DNA of 28,091 nucleotides from JACRBT01 sp964474285. Its GTDB lineage: Bacteria; Chloroflexota; Dehalococcoidia; Tepidiformales; Tepidiformaceae. This document shows positions 7,099-15,589 of the stretch, piece after piece. The DNA lies in the NCBI GenBank assembly GCA_964474285.1, contig CAYYSD010000022.1, positions 1 through 28,091 on the forward strand, given 5' to 3'. The position numbers and the translations under genes were made by a program. The notes beneath the pieces were generated by a model that had not been told where the DNA came from, made no database searches, and saw nothing but the letters and a program-made list of their open reading frames with translations. Numbering within the stretch: position 1 is the stretch's first letter; every line of letters begins with the position of its first letter.

Positions 7099-7308
7099 AT
7101 GCAGATCTCGGGCCGTAACCAGCTCAGAGCACGAGTCACCCGGATCAACCTCGGCGACGTGATGGCCGAGGTCATCATGGAACTCGATGGGGGCCAGGCC
7201 CTCGTTGCGGCCATCACCCGTTCCAGCGTCGAGTCGCTTGGACTGGCGGTCGGGCATCCCGTCTACGCGGTCATCAAGGCGACGGAGATCATGGTCGGTA
7301 AGGACTGA
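7099..7308 (+). CDS. mop: molbindin (Mop/TOBE molybdopterin-type oxyanion-binding protein)
   Basis: A 69-residue single Mop domain, the usual length for molbindins, which assemble into hexamers that bind molybdate or tungstate in the cytoplasm. The sequence follows the family pattern closely: S-G-R-N-Q-L at residues 4-9, an N-L-G-D-V-M-A-E-V strand, an L-V-A-A-I-T-R-S-S-V segment, then G-L-A-V-G and Y-A-V-I-K-A-T-E-I-M-V. The ATG has GGAG seven bases upstream. It diverges from padR-modBC across 57 bases and firmly supports an oxyanion role for that transporter. It probably buffers imported molybdate or tungstate. Confidence 0.92.
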   Translation: MQISGRNQLRARVTRINLGDVMAEVIMELDGGQALVAAITRSSVESLGLAVGHPVYAVIKATEIMVGKD

Positions 7309-7314
7309 ACGCAA

Positions 7315-7950
7315 TCAGAGAGTCATCGGCTTGCGGCTCGTGAACTCGTAGAGCATGGCCGGCCGGTGGGCGCCGGTCTTCGTGAGCTTCCCGGTCTCCC
7401 GTACGATCCCGAGGCTTTCCACTCGCCGCCGGAAGTTCCTCTTGTCCATCTCTTCGCCGAGGATGGCTTCGTATACGCGCTGCATCTCGGTCATTGTGAA
7501 AAGGGACGGGAGAAGGCTGTACACGACGTTCGTGTACTCGAGCTTGTTGCGCAGACGCTCCTCGGCGTACGCGACGATGCGCTCGTTCTCGAAGGCCAGG
7601 CCCGGCAAATCACGCACGGGGTGCCAGGCCGGGCGCCACTCGGAGTCCGACCGCAGCCGTGTCTGTTCCAGGTCGACGAGCGCGAAGTACGTCACCACGA
7701 GGTCCGCGAGCCCTTCGCCGAGCCGGTCGAAGGTGTAGAGCTGTTCCAGGAAGACGTCGAATACCCCGGTTTCGTCGGCGAGCTTGCGCTTGGCGGCCCC
7801 GTCGAGGGATTCGCCTTCGTGGAGCACGCCACCGGGCAGTGCCCACTTGCCTTTGCATGGCTCTGCCGCGCGCTCGATGAGCAGCGCACTCAGATGTCCG
7901 TCCTGCACGGTGAAGATGACGACCACCACTGCCGCTGCCATCGTCTGCAA
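7315..7950 (-). CDS. NrtR-like Nudix domain and winged-helix protein
   Basis: About 211 residues: an N-terminal Nudix fold and a C-terminal winged helix, the architecture of NrtR-type regulators of NAD metabolism and of related ADP-ribose-responsive repressors. The Nudix box runs G-V-L-H-E-G-E, then x7, then R-K-L-A-D-E-T-G-V. Compared with the consensus R-E-U-x-E-E-x-G-U, the first Glu is Lys and the next is Asp, so hydrolysis is doubtful and sensing of ADP-ribose-like ligands is more plausible. The C-terminus shows F-T-M-T-E-M-Q-R-V-Y-E and D-K-R-N-F-R-R-R-V, then G-A-H-R-P-A-M-L-Y. I use TTG 7950 because AAGGGG lies six bases upstream; ATG 7941 is the alternative. It is convergent with the molbindin gene. 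Target genes are not evident here. Confidence 0.82.
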   Translation of the reverse strand: MQTMAAAVVVVIFTVQDGHLSALLIERAAEPCKGKWALPGGVLHEGESLDGAAKRKLADETGVFDVFLEQLYTFDRLGEGLADLVVTYFALVDLEQTRLRSDSEWRPAWHPVRDLPGLAFENERIVAYAEERLRNKLEYTNVVYSLLPSLFTMTEMQRVYEAILGEEMDKRNFRRRVESLGIVRETGKLTKTGAHRPAMLYEFTSRKPMTL

Positions 7951-8086
7951 GTGTAGCCCCTTCACAACAACGGAACGTTGCCCCGCCGTCGTCAATCCTG
8001 CGCCGCTCAGGCCACGAATCAGGTCCATCCGCCCCTGCCGTGTTTCCGGCCGCGATGGACACTCGTGACACGCTTGAGGTGTACGC

Positions 8087-8818
8087 ATGACGCTCGCAAT
8101 CTCGGACTCACCGGCCGCACCGGTCCAAACAGACCTGATCATCGAAGCGCGAGGCTTATCCAAGACCTACGACGGTGGCGAGACGGCGGTGCACGCCCTG
8201 CGCGATGTCTACTTCTCTGTGCCCCGCGGCGACATGGTCGCCATCATGGGTCCCTCCGGCTGCGGTAAGACCACGCTCCTGAACTGCCTGAGCGGGCTCG
8301 ACACGGTCGATGGCGGGCAGGTCATCATTGAGGGCGTAGACCTGAATTCGCTGTCTGACCACGACAGATCGCGCTACCGGGCGCGCCGCATGGGTTTCGT
8401 CTTTCAGACGTTCAATCTGCTCCCGGTCCTTTCGGCCGTCGAAAACGTGGAACTGCCGCTGGTGGTCTCGGGGATGCCCGCGAAGGAGGCGAGACAGCGA
8501 GCGCTCGCCGCCCTGGACCGGGTCCAACTGCGGGACCGTGCCAGCCACTGGCCCAACCAGATGAGCGGCGGTCAACGCCAGCGCGTCACCATCGCCCGTG
8601 CCCTCGTGAACGACCCGGCCATCGTCTGGGCGGATGAGCCAACCGGGAACCTCGATTCGCAAACCGCAGACGACGTGATGAGCCTGATGGAACAACTCAA
8701 CCGCCAGAACCGGCAGACATTTGTGCTCGTCACCCACGACAACGGCATTGGCGCCCGCTGCAACCGGATCGTCCGGATGCGTGACGGGGCCATCGTCGGA
8801 GAGGAACGCCTCCGGTGA
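8087..8818 (+). CDS. ABC transporter ATP-binding protein, LolD/MacB type
   Basis: A 243-residue ATPase of the MacB/LolD/FtsE class. Walker A G-P-S-G-C-G-K-T is at about residues 55-62. The block R-R-M-G-F-V-F-Q-T-F-N-L-L-P and S-A-V-E-N-V-E-L-P-L is typical for this class. The signature M-S-G-G-Q-R-Q-R starts at about residue 159, Walker B lies in A-I-V-W-A-D-E-P-T-G-N-L-D, and T-H-D is the switch His. The ATG has GAGGTG seven bases upstream. The last codons overlap the permease start (GTGA), so the two are coupled and form a two-gene transporter. Such pairs usually drive export of lipids, peptides or lipoproteins, or act as mechanotransmission systems rather than as importers. Substrate is unknown. 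Confidence 0.92.
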   Translation: MTLAISDSPAAPVQTDLIIEARGLSKTYDGGETAVHALRDVYFSVPRGDMVAIMGPSGCGKTTLLNCLSGLDTVDGGQVIIEGVDLNSLSDHDRSRYRARRMGFVFQTFNLLPVLSAVENVELPLVVSGMPAKEARQRALAALDRVQLRDRASHWPNQMSGGQRQRVTIARALVNDPAIVWADEPTGNLDSQTADDVMSLMEQLNRQNRQTFVLVTHDNGIGARCNRIVRMRDGAIVGEERLR

Positions 8819-11800
8819 GCGAACTCTTCGGCCTCTCGATGACGGTCATCATGTTCATCCTGCTGGCGGTCCTGGGGCTATGCGTGGTGGCTTCCATCAT
8901 CACCTTTTTCGCGGGCCGGGTGATGTTCCGGATGGGCGTGCGCAACATCGGACGGCGCCGCGCGCAGAGCACGCTCGTCGTCTCGGGTCTCATGCTGGCC
9001 ACCATCATCATCACCGCGTCGTTTACGACCGGCGATTCGCTCGATTACAGCATCACGAGCATCACCTACGACACGCTTCAGCGTACCGACATCAGCCTCC
9101 ACCACTTCCAGTCGCCCGATGCATCCGAGGACGGGAACCGCCCTTATGCTCGCGAAGACCTCGGCCATCGCCTTCAGGACGCGTTCGCAAGCGACGCCGA
9201 CATCGAAGGCTTCGTGCCGTTCCTGTTCGAACCTGTCCCTACCTTCAATGCGCGCACAAGGCTGAAGGAGGCGACCGTGATCCTCGCGGGCTCGACCGCC
9301 GCGGACCTCAATCCGTTCGGTGGGCTCACCCTGGTCAATGGCGACGACGCGAGCGTCGCAAACCTGGGCGACGACCAGGCCTACGCGAACGAAACGGCCG
9401 TCGAGAAGATGGACATCCGTGTCGGCGACGTCATTACCATCTACGTGAACGGCGAAGAGCGTCTGCTCACCGTCGCCGGAATTGTTCGCGATGAGCGGGC
9501 CACGGGTTCCCTGGAATTCGGCCCCGGGGCGGCCTTGCCGGGCCTGGCGGCGAAGCTCTCGACGGTGCAGCGTCTCACCGGCCACGAGGGCGAGATTAAC
9601 TCCGTCAGCGTTGTGCTCCGGGGCGGAGTGCGCGGCGGGCTCGCGCACAGCGAAGCAGCGGCGGAGAAGCTCACCGCTTTCATTGCGACTGATGCCGGTA
9701 AGCAACAACTTGGCCTTGGTAGCGCCGGCTTCCAGGTGGAGCAGGTGAAGAAGGATGCCGTCGACGATGCCGAGCTCGTCGGGAACCTGTTCACGACGAT
9801 CTTCCTCGTGCTGGGCCTTTTCTCGATCGCGTCGGGCGTGCTGCTCATCTTCATGATCTTCGTCATGCTGGCGGCTGAGCGGCGCCAGGAGATGGGCATC
9901 ATCCGGGCGGTGGGCGCGGAACAGAAGCACCTGGTGCAGGCATTCCTGGCGGAAGGCATCGTCTACGACCTCGTCGCCGGGATCGCCGGGATCGTCCTTG
10001 GCGTGGTCTTCGCCGTCGTGATCGTCGTGGNNNNNNNNNNCATCGGTGAGGACTTCTCCTTCATCCAGTCACACGTGACGGCCCGTTCGCTTGTCGTGAG
10101 CTTCTGCCTTGGGGCAGTGCTGACTTTCATCACGGTGGTCATGTCGTCGCTCTACGTGAGCCGCCTGAACATCGTTGCGGCCATCCGGGGGCGCAGCGAC
10201 AGCGGCGTGCGAGAGAAACGGCAGAAGCGATCCTGGAAGTGGTTTGTCATCGGCCTGCTGATGTTGCCCATCGTCGCGCCGCTCGGTTTCTACTGGCTGC
10301 TGCGCAAGGCCTTCGGGCTGCCCCAGATCTGGAGCGCAGTGCCGGTGCTGGCCATCGCAGGCATCGGCGGCCTGGCCGCGGGCAAGGCCACCGGTTCTGC
10401 CGTGTTGTTCTCCATCGGCATCTCGCTCGTTCCGATCGCGATGGCAATTGTGGCAACGGCGAAGGGAGCCAACGGACGCCTCAGCTGGTCATTGGCCGCC
10501 GCGTTCGTTGCCGGGTACTGGTTGATGCCCTGGGATCTGAGCGAGAAGCTGTTCGGGACGTTCGACAACCCTGGTGGCATGGAGATGTTCGTGCTCTCGG
10601 GCATCATGATCGTGGGCAGCTTCACGGTCATCATCGTCTACAACGCGCGGCTCATCTCCTGGATCTACGGTGGCTCCAGCCTTGGCCGGAAAGGCTACCT
10701 GGTCGGAGTCGCGATCCTGGGCGTCGCCGCGGCTTTCACTGTGGGCGCAAAGGCGCTCGGCACCAGTGCGGGCAGCATTGCGGACATCGGCTACCTGGTG
10801 GCAATCATCCTCACCGTGGCAGCCATCTTTTCGCTCATTGCCCAGAGATTCAACGGGCTTGCGCCGGCGCTCAAGATGGGTGTGGCCTATCCCCTCGCCA
10901 ACCGCTTCCGCACGGGCATGACGATTGCCATGTTCTCCCTGATCCTGTTTTCCATCACGGTAATGAGCGTGATCAACGCCTCCTTCCTGCAATTGTTTGC
11001 GGGGGACGACGCCCGAGCGGGTTGGGACGTCGTGGTCAACACGAACCGGAACAACCCGATCGACGACCTACGCGCCGCACTGCTCGAGGAGGGCTCCTTC
11101 GATGCCGCCCAGGTCGACGCCGTCGGAGCGTTGACATCGGTTGACGACGACCGCCAGTCCATTCGCATGACCGGTGACGATGACTGGGCCAAATACGTCG
11201 TTCGAGCGGGCGACAACGCATTCTGGGAAGCCCTCGAAGCGAAACTCGACTACCGCGCGACCGGCTACGATTCAGATCGCGCCGTGTTCGACACGGTGCA
11301 GTCCGGCCAGGGCTTCGCACTCATTTCCGCAACGGCGATGGCAACGACGTCGACGTTCAGCGATGGGAGCTTCACGGCTGATGTCGCGGTGTCTAACGAT
11401 CGATTCGAGCCGTTCCAGATAGAGATTCGCAACGAAGCGACGGGCTCCATCGAGACCGTGACGGTCATCGGTGCGCTGTCGCAGCGTATCCCTATCGGCC
11501 TGTTTGCGGGCCTGCTCATCAGCGAATCGACCAACACCAGCCTGTTTGGCGCGTCGGAGTTCGACGTGTACTACGTTCGCCTCGGCAGCGGGGTGGACAG
11601 CGTTCGTGCCGCCCGCGATATGAAGGCAGCGCTCGTGACGCGCGGCGTCGAAACATTCTCGATCGAAGAGGAAATCGACGAAGGCCTCGCCATCTCGCGC
11701 GGTTTCCTTCGGCTGATGCAGGCCTTCATGGCCCTCGGGTTGATGGTGGGCATCGCCGCGGTCGGCGTCGTGGCGCTCCGCTCCGTGGTGGAACGCCGCC

Positions 11801-12105
11801 AGCAGATCGGCATGCTTCGCGCCATCGGCTACGAACGCCAGACGGTCGCCTGGAGCTTCCTCTTCGAGACGGCATTCATCGCGCTCATGGGCGTGGGCTC
11901 CGGAGTTCTCGGCGCCGTCATCCTCTCGCGCAATCTTGTCACTTCGCCCGAATTCACCGGGACGGAGGGGCTCGCGCTCTTCGTTCCGTGGCCGGAAATT
12001 ATCGGCTTTTCGGTGGTCGCGTTCGTCTTCGCGATGCTCATGACGTGGTGGCCGAGCCGACGGGCGGCTTCCGTTCCCATCGCGGAGGCGCTTCGATACG
12101 AGTAG
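8815..12105 (+). CDS. large FtsX/MacB-type ABC transporter permease with two FtsX domains
   Basis: About 1096 residues including four undetermined ones. The order is: N-terminal helix (residues 8-34) and a second around 52-68; an extracellular MacB-PCD-like region to about 320; a first FtsX domain at about 322-460 with E-R-R-Q-E-M-G-I-I-R-A-V-G-A; a cluster of roughly eight helices at about 470-725; a second extracellular region at about 730-950; and a second FtsX domain from about 962 to the end with E-R-R-Q-Q-I-G-M-L-R-A-I-G-Y. The duplicated coupling motifs show internal duplication, so one chain could supply both transmembrane halves for an ATPase dimer. The GTG start overlaps the ATPase stop. 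Reading continues in frame through the ten N bases only if the gap length is right. Substrate is unknown; export is likely. Confidence 0.88.
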   Translation: MSELFGLSMTVIMFILLAVLGLCVVASIITFFAGRVMFRMGVRNIGRRRAQSTLVVSGLMLATIIITASFTTGDSLDYSITSITYDTLQRTDISLHHFQSPDASEDGNRPYAREDLGHRLQDAFASDADIEGFVPFLFEPVPTFNARTRLKEATVILAGSTAADLNPFGGLTLVNGDDASVANLGDDQAYANETAVEKMDIRVGDVITIYVNGEERLLTVAGIVRDERATGSLEFGPGAALPGLAAKLSTVQRLTGHEGEINSVSVVLRGGVRGGLAHSEAAAEKLTAFIATDAGKQQLGLGSAGFQVEQVKKDAVDDAELVGNLFTTIFLVLGLFSIASGVLLIFMIFVMLAAERRQEMGIIRAVGAEQKHLVQAFLAEGIVYDLVAGIAGIVLGVVFAVVIVVXXXXIGEDFSFIQSHVTARSLVVSFCLGAVLTFITVVMSSLYVSRLNIVAAIRGRSDSGVREKRQKRSWKWFVIGLLMLPIVAPLGFYWLLRKAFGLPQIWSAVPVLAIAGIGGLAAGKATGSAVLFSIGISLVPIAMAIVATAKGANGRLSWSLAAAFVAGYWLMPWDLSEKLFGTFDNPGGMEMFVLSGIMIVGSFTVIIVYNARLISWIYGGSSLGRKGYLVGVAILGVAAAFTVGAKALGTSAGSIADIGYLVAIILTVAAIFSLIAQRFNGLAPALKMGVAYPLANRFRTGMTIAMFSLILFSITVMSVINASFLQLFAGDDARAGWDVVVNTNRNNPIDDLRAALLEEGSFDAAQVDAVGALTSVDDDRQSIRMTGDDDWAKYVVRAGDNAFWEALEAKLDYRATGYDSDRAVFDTVQSGQGFALISATAMATTSTFSDGSFTADVAVSNDRFEPFQIEIRNEATGSIETVTVIGALSQRIPIGLFAGLLISESTNTSLFGASEFDVYYVRLGSGVDSVRAARDMKAALVTRGVETFSIEEEIDEGLAISRGFLRLMQAFMALGLMVGIAAVGVVALRSVVERRQQIGMLRAIGYERQTVAWSFLFETAFIALMGVGSGVLGAVILSRNLVTSPEFTGTEGLALFVPWPEIIGFSVVAFVFAMLMTWWPSRRAASVPIAEALRYE
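10031..10040. other. assembly gap (ten N)
   Basis: Ten undetermined bases lie inside the first FtsX domain, around residues 406-409, right after a hydrophobic helix. The frame is kept on both sides, so the true length is probably 10 bases or differs from it by a multiple of three. The run may still be a placeholder of fixed size. Confidence 0.98.
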
Positions 12106-12140
12106 CCGCTGCGCCGCCGCCGGTTCCGGGCCGCGTTCGG

Positions 12141-12169
12141 GTGACCCATGCATGCGCGCGTCCTACAAT
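12141..12169 (+). promoter_or_regulatory. predicted promoter of tRNA-Ser
   Basis: GTGACC (12141-12146) and TACAAT (12164-12169) are spaced by 17 bases. Transcription would begin near 12176, about six bases before the mature tRNA. Confidence 0.5.
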
Positions 12170-12181
12170 GAGTGTCTGCGC

Positions 12182-12274
12182 GGAGAGGTCGCATAGTGGC
12201 CGAGTGCGGGCGCCTGCTAAGCGCTTACTGGGTGTATAACTCAGTCGAGGGTTCGAATCCCTCCCTCTCCGCCA
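12182..12274 (+). tRNA. tRNA-Ser (anticodon GCU), CCA encoded
   Basis: A complete class II tRNA of 93 bases. The acceptor strands GGAGAGG (12182-12188) and CCTCTCC (12264-12270) pair fully, followed by discriminator G and an encoded CCA. The D stem is GCA/TGC. The anticodon stem is GGCGC/GCGCT with loop C-T-GCT-A-A and anticodon at 12216-12218, reading AGC and AGU. The long variable arm pairs ACTGGGT with ACTCAGT, as expected for serine. The T arm is GAGGG-TTCGAAT-CCCTC. Confidence 0.97.
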
Positions 12275-12334
12275 GCACCCACCCCGCTGTTGTTCGCAGC
12301 ACACAGGCCCGTCGTGACGAGGACTCCCACCGAA

Positions 12335-13627
12335 ATGCCTGACCGCTACTACCTCTGGACCGTTGGCTGCCAGATGAACAAGGCAGATTCGGAGAAGCTC
12401 GCTGCCGGCTTCGACCGCATCGGTCTTCGCGCGACGGATCGCATCGAGCGCGCCGACATCGTGGTCCTGAACACCTGCAGCGTGCGCCAGCACGCCGAGG
12501 ATCGCGCGTATTCCAAACTCGGGCGCGTGCGCGACATCAAGAAGCAGAACCCGGACCTCAAGGTCGCCTTGATGGGCTGCATGGTCGGACTCAAGACGGA
12601 CGAGTTGGAGAAGCGCTTCCCACAGGTCGACGTGTTCGCCCGCCCGCAGCAATTCGATGGCATCATGCGGCTCGTCGAAGCCCCGGCGGAAGACCTTGGA
12701 GGGGAGTTCTGGCCGTCCACCTACGCCGTTCCCGAAGGGCCGATGGCCTATGTACCGGTCGTTCATGGATGTAACAAGTTCTGCACCTACTGCATTGTTC
12801 CTTACCGCCGCGGCCGAGAACGCAGCCGCCCGATCGATGAGATCGTGCGCGAAGTCGCGTACCTCACAGTCCACGGCGTGCGCGAAGTGACACTCCTGGG
12901 CCAAACCGTCGAGGCCTACGGCCACGACCTGGAAGCCCAGCCGGACCTTGGCGACCTCATGCGCGAGCTCTCCGCGATCGAGAGGCTTCAGCGCATCCGC
13001 TTCCTGACGTCCTATCCGAAGGACATGACGCGCCGCATCCTGGACGCTGTGGCGGGGCTGCCGAAGGTGATGGAGTGCTTCTCTCTGCCGGTCCAGGCCG
13101 GGAGCGACGCGGTGCTCGAATCGATGCGGCGCGGCTACACGAAAGCGGACTATGTCACCAAGATCGCCGAAGTACGAGACCTGATGCCAGGCGCCGGCAT
13201 CACAACGGACATCATCGTCGGCTACCCCGGCGAGACGGACGCGGATTTCGAAGAGACGTGCGAGCTGCTCGAAGCGCTGCGTTTCGACAAAGTCCACGTC
13301 GCCGCTTATTCACCCCGGCCCGGGACGATCGCGTTCCGCAAAATGGAAGACGACGTGCCGGCGGCCGTGAAAGCAGCCCGGCTTCATCGTATCGAAGTGA
13401 TCGAGGCCCGCATCTCCGCCGAGATCAACGCCCGGTATGTCGGCACAACGCAAACCGTACTCATCGAAGGCGTGCGCAATGATCAGCCGTTCGGGCGGAC
13501 GCGCACGGGCAAGCTTGTGCACATGGATGTGCCTGCCCGCGTTGGCTCCATGGTGGATGTCCGCATCGAGCACGCCGGCCCATTTTCACTGCGCGGCGCC
13601 CCCGTCGATGCGCTGGCTCTCGTCTGA
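12335..13627 (+). CDS. miaB: MiaB-type tRNA methylthiotransferase (radical SAM)
   Basis: A 430-residue methylthiotransferase that adds a 2-methylthio group to N6-isopentenyladenosine at position 37 of tRNAs reading UNN codons. The N-terminal domain has the three iron-sulfur cysteines in V-G-C-Q-M-N, N-T-C-S-V-R and M-G-C-M-V. The radical SAM core has C-N-K-F-C-T-Y-C, then L-L-G-Q-T-V (the family usually has G-Q-N-V), T-S-Y-P and the V-Q-A-G-S-D block. The C-terminus is a TRAM-like domain with G-R-T-R-T-G-K-L-V. The ATG at 12335 is preferred: it begins M-P-D-R-Y-Y-L-W-T-V-G-C and has GAGGA about eleven bases upstream. Longer upstream starts add only an unlikely leader. MiaB is favoured over RimO or MtaB by the S-R-P-I-D-E-I and Y-S-P-R-P-G-T blocks. 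Confidence 0.9.
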   Translation: MPDRYYLWTVGCQMNKADSEKLAAGFDRIGLRATDRIERADIVVLNTCSVRQHAEDRAYSKLGRVRDIKKQNPDLKVALMGCMVGLKTDELEKRFPQVDVFARPQQFDGIMRLVEAPAEDLGGEFWPSTYAVPEGPMAYVPVVHGCNKFCTYCIVPYRRGRERSRPIDEIVREVAYLTVHGVREVTLLGQTVEAYGHDLEAQPDLGDLMRELSAIERLQRIRFLTSYPKDMTRRILDAVAGLPKVMECFSLPVQAGSDAVLESMRRGYTKADYVTKIAEVRDLMPGAGITTDIIVGYPGETDADFEETCELLEALRFDKVHVAAYSPRPGTIAFRKMEDDVPAAVKAARLHRIEVIEARISAEINARYVGTTQTVLIEGVRNDQPFGRTRTGKLVHMDVPARVGSMVDVRIEHAGPFSLRGAPVDALALV

Positions 13628-13633
13628 GCTGCC

Positions 13634-14506
13634 TCAGTTGCCCACCATTGGGATGACCTGCCATCGCGGCAGCGTCCTGCCCGCGGGGTCCGTCGACCGG
13701 CTGTAGGGCCCGGGCCGGCCGTGCGGATCGCGCTGGCCGAGCGTCGACTCGGGGTGACCGCCGGGGCACGCATAGTTCGTGTCGAAACCGTAGTCGTAGT
13801 ACTGCACCATGACCACGACGCCACCGGCGAAGGCAAAGGCCGGGTTGGCACAGCGCCTGGCGGCCATCTCGATGCCCTGGGCGCCCGCGGTCCAGACCGG
13901 TACACCGGGCGCGTAGCCTCCCGCAATGATGCGCCACTGGTAGGGCGTGCCGTAGATCCCCACGGGCAGCCTTCGCTCCTGGAAGCCTTCGAGCACCCCC
14001 CGGATGACCTGGGCGTTGTGGACAGGGTCGTTCGTCCAGTAGTTGCCTCCTTCGACATCGAGCCACCACATCGACGGTGTGATGCCCAGCGACTGCGCGC
14101 GAGCGATGACTTCGCGGGCGTTGGCATGGCCGTAGTTGTAGGCGCGGCACCAGTCGTCGCTCTCTTCGCACGTGCCGTAGGGACCGTTCAGCGCCTCGAT
14201 CCGGCCGGGTTTCGGGAAGTCTGTGTTCACGTAGACCGCCGGGTGAGTTTCCACACGTTGTGCCCAGCGGTACTGGTGGAGGAAACACGGGTTAGCGGTG
14301 AATGGCTTGCCACCGTTGATGCCCACGATGGCGAATGCGACGGGGCCGGGCGGGTAGGCCTTGCCGCACTGGGGCCACGAGATGTCGAAGCCTGGTACCT
14401 GTCCGAACGGCTGTTGCGCATGCGCTGTGACAGGGCCGTCAGAGAAGAGCACGAATGCGGCCAGCAGGGACAGTGCTGTCGCGACGAGTTTGGTTCTGCC
14501 GGGCAC
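13634..14506 (-). CDS. secreted GH25/DUF1906-like protein
   Basis: A 290-residue exported protein. From the GTG at 14506, with GGAGG four bases upstream, it starts with a Sec signal peptide: a basic start, a helix L-V-A-T-A-L-S-L-L-A-A-F-V-L and a cleavage site near A-H-A. The mature part begins G-F-D-I-S-W-P-Q-C-G and later has W-W-L-D-V-E-G-G-N-Y-W, a Y-G-T-P-Y-Q-W segment and V-W-T-A-G. An Asp at the first strand, D-V-E in the middle and Trp-rich strands suggest a TIM-barrel related to family 25 lysozymes or DUF1906 proteins. If active it would act on peptidoglycan outside the cell. Several cysteine pairs suggest disulfides. The assignment rests on pattern memory and is moderate. It converges with miaB, separated by six bases. 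Confidence 0.7.
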   Translation of the reverse strand: MPGRTKLVATALSLLAAFVLFSDGPVTAHAQQPFGQVPGFDISWPQCGKAYPPGPVAFAIVGINGGKPFTANPCFLHQYRWAQRVETHPAVYVNTDFPKPGRIEALNGPYGTCEESDDWCRAYNYGHANAREVIARAQSLGITPSMWWLDVEGGNYWTNDPVHNAQVIRGVLEGFQERRLPVGIYGTPYQWRIIAGGYAPGVPVWTAGAQGIEMAARRCANPAFAFAGGVVVMVQYYDYGFDTNYACPGGHPESTLGQRDPHGRPGPYSRSTDPAGRTLPRWQVIPMVGN

Positions 14507-14674
14507 GGGGCCTCCACCAGTCCCCACCGCGCGCCCAAAGCTAGCAGACCGGCCCAGCCCCATCCACATTTCTTAACTGCGGCGAGGGCACCTTTCCGAA
14601 CCGGGAAATCGTTCGCCCGCCCATTTGGCCCTGTGCTAGACTCCGCCGCGCTCAGCCAGAGCGAGGAGAGGACG

Positions 14675-15562
14675 ATGCAAGACTTCGAAGGAAAGGTCGC
14701 CGTTGTCACCGGCGCGGCGAGCGGCATCGGTCGGGGCATGGTGGGGCGCTTCGCCCGGGCGGGGATGAAGGTTGCGCTTGCAGACGTTGAAAAAGAAGCA
14801 CTCGTCATTGCGGAGAGCGAACTCCGGAACCTGGGCGCCGACGTCCTCGCCGTGCAGACGGACGTCTCCAGCCTGGGATCAATGGAAGCGCTGCGAGATC
14901 TCGTGCTCGACCGCTGGGGCAAAGTGCACGTGCTCTGCAACAACGCAGGCGTCTCTGGCGGAGGTGGCGGCGCCATCTGGGAGACCACCGAGAACGACTG
15001 GCAGTGGGTGCTCGGCGTCAACCTCATGGGCGTGGTCCACGGGCTCCAGGCGTTCGTGCCGACGATGCTTTCGCACGGCGAAGAGGGCCACATTGTGAAC
15101 ACGTCGTCGGTGCTGGGTCTGTACTCCGGGCCGGGTTCGATCTATGGAGTGTCCAAGCATGGCGTGACGCGCCTCACGGAGGGGCTGTATCACGATCTCA
15201 AGGCACGCGATGCCAGGATCGGCGTCTCAGTGCTCTGCCCCGGCATGATTGCCACCCGGATCATCGAAGCGGAACGCAACCGCCCATCACACCTGGCGAA
15301 CCCCGCGAGGCCACGAGACGTGCAGGCGGCGCTGCTGGAGCAGCGCCAGGCGACAAGCGCCCTCTTCCAGGAGAACGGCATGCCACCGGATGACGTGGGG
15401 GACATCGTTTTCGAAGGCATCCGCGAGGACCGTTTCTACCTGCTCACCCACCCGGCCGTAAAAGAGCGCGTGCGCGTCCGCATGGAGGACATTCTCAACG
15501 ACCGGCCCCCGACCGCGCCCGCCGGCATCGAGGCCGGCCTCATGGGCGCCCGCCAGTCTTGA
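14675..15562 (+). CDS. short-chain dehydrogenase/reductase (SDR)
   Basis: A 295-residue NAD(P)-dependent oxidoreductase with a Rossmann fold. The cofactor motif T-G-A-A-S-G-I-G lies at residues 12-19, followed by N-N-A-G, then the catalytic Ser in N-T-S-S-V and the Y-G-V-S-K catalytic pair. The C-P-G-M-I-A-T segment follows the active site as in classical SDRs. The ATG has GAGGAG nine bases upstream. A candidate -10 TAGACT is present at 14637-14642. The C-terminal 60 residues are longer than in minimal SDRs, with a basic V-R-V-R-M-E-D end. The substrate is unknown. The luciferase-like oxidoreductase follows on the same strand after 153 bases and seems to have its own promoter. Confidence 0.88.
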   Translation: MQDFEGKVAVVTGAASGIGRGMVGRFARAGMKVALADVEKEALVIAESELRNLGADVLAVQTDVSSLGSMEALRDLVLDRWGKVHVLCNNAGVSGGGGGAIWETTENDWQWVLGVNLMGVVHGLQAFVPTMLSHGEEGHIVNTSSVLGLYSGPGSIYGVSKHGVTRLTEGLYHDLKARDARIGVSVLCPGMIATRIIEAERNRPSHLANPARPRDVQAALLEQRQATSALFQENGMPPDDVGDIVFEGIREDRFYLLTHPAVKERVRVRMEDILNDRPPTAPAGIEAGLMGARQS

Positions 15563-15589
15563 GCGGTCGAGGCCGATAACCGGCTTGCG

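Noticed and set aside
12182..12274. tRNA-Ser as an integration site
   Set aside because: No integrase nearby and no duplicated tRNA 3' end was noticed in the window.
12182..13627. tRNA-Ser next to miaB as a functional pairing
   Set aside because: The anticodon GCU reads AGY codons, whereas MiaB acts on tRNAs reading UNN codons, so adjacency is probably chance.
13721..14674. Long open frame upstream of, and in frame with, the SDR gene
   Set aside because: It lies antisense to the secreted GH25-like gene; the SDR fold begins at the ATG at 14675, which has a good GAGGAG site.
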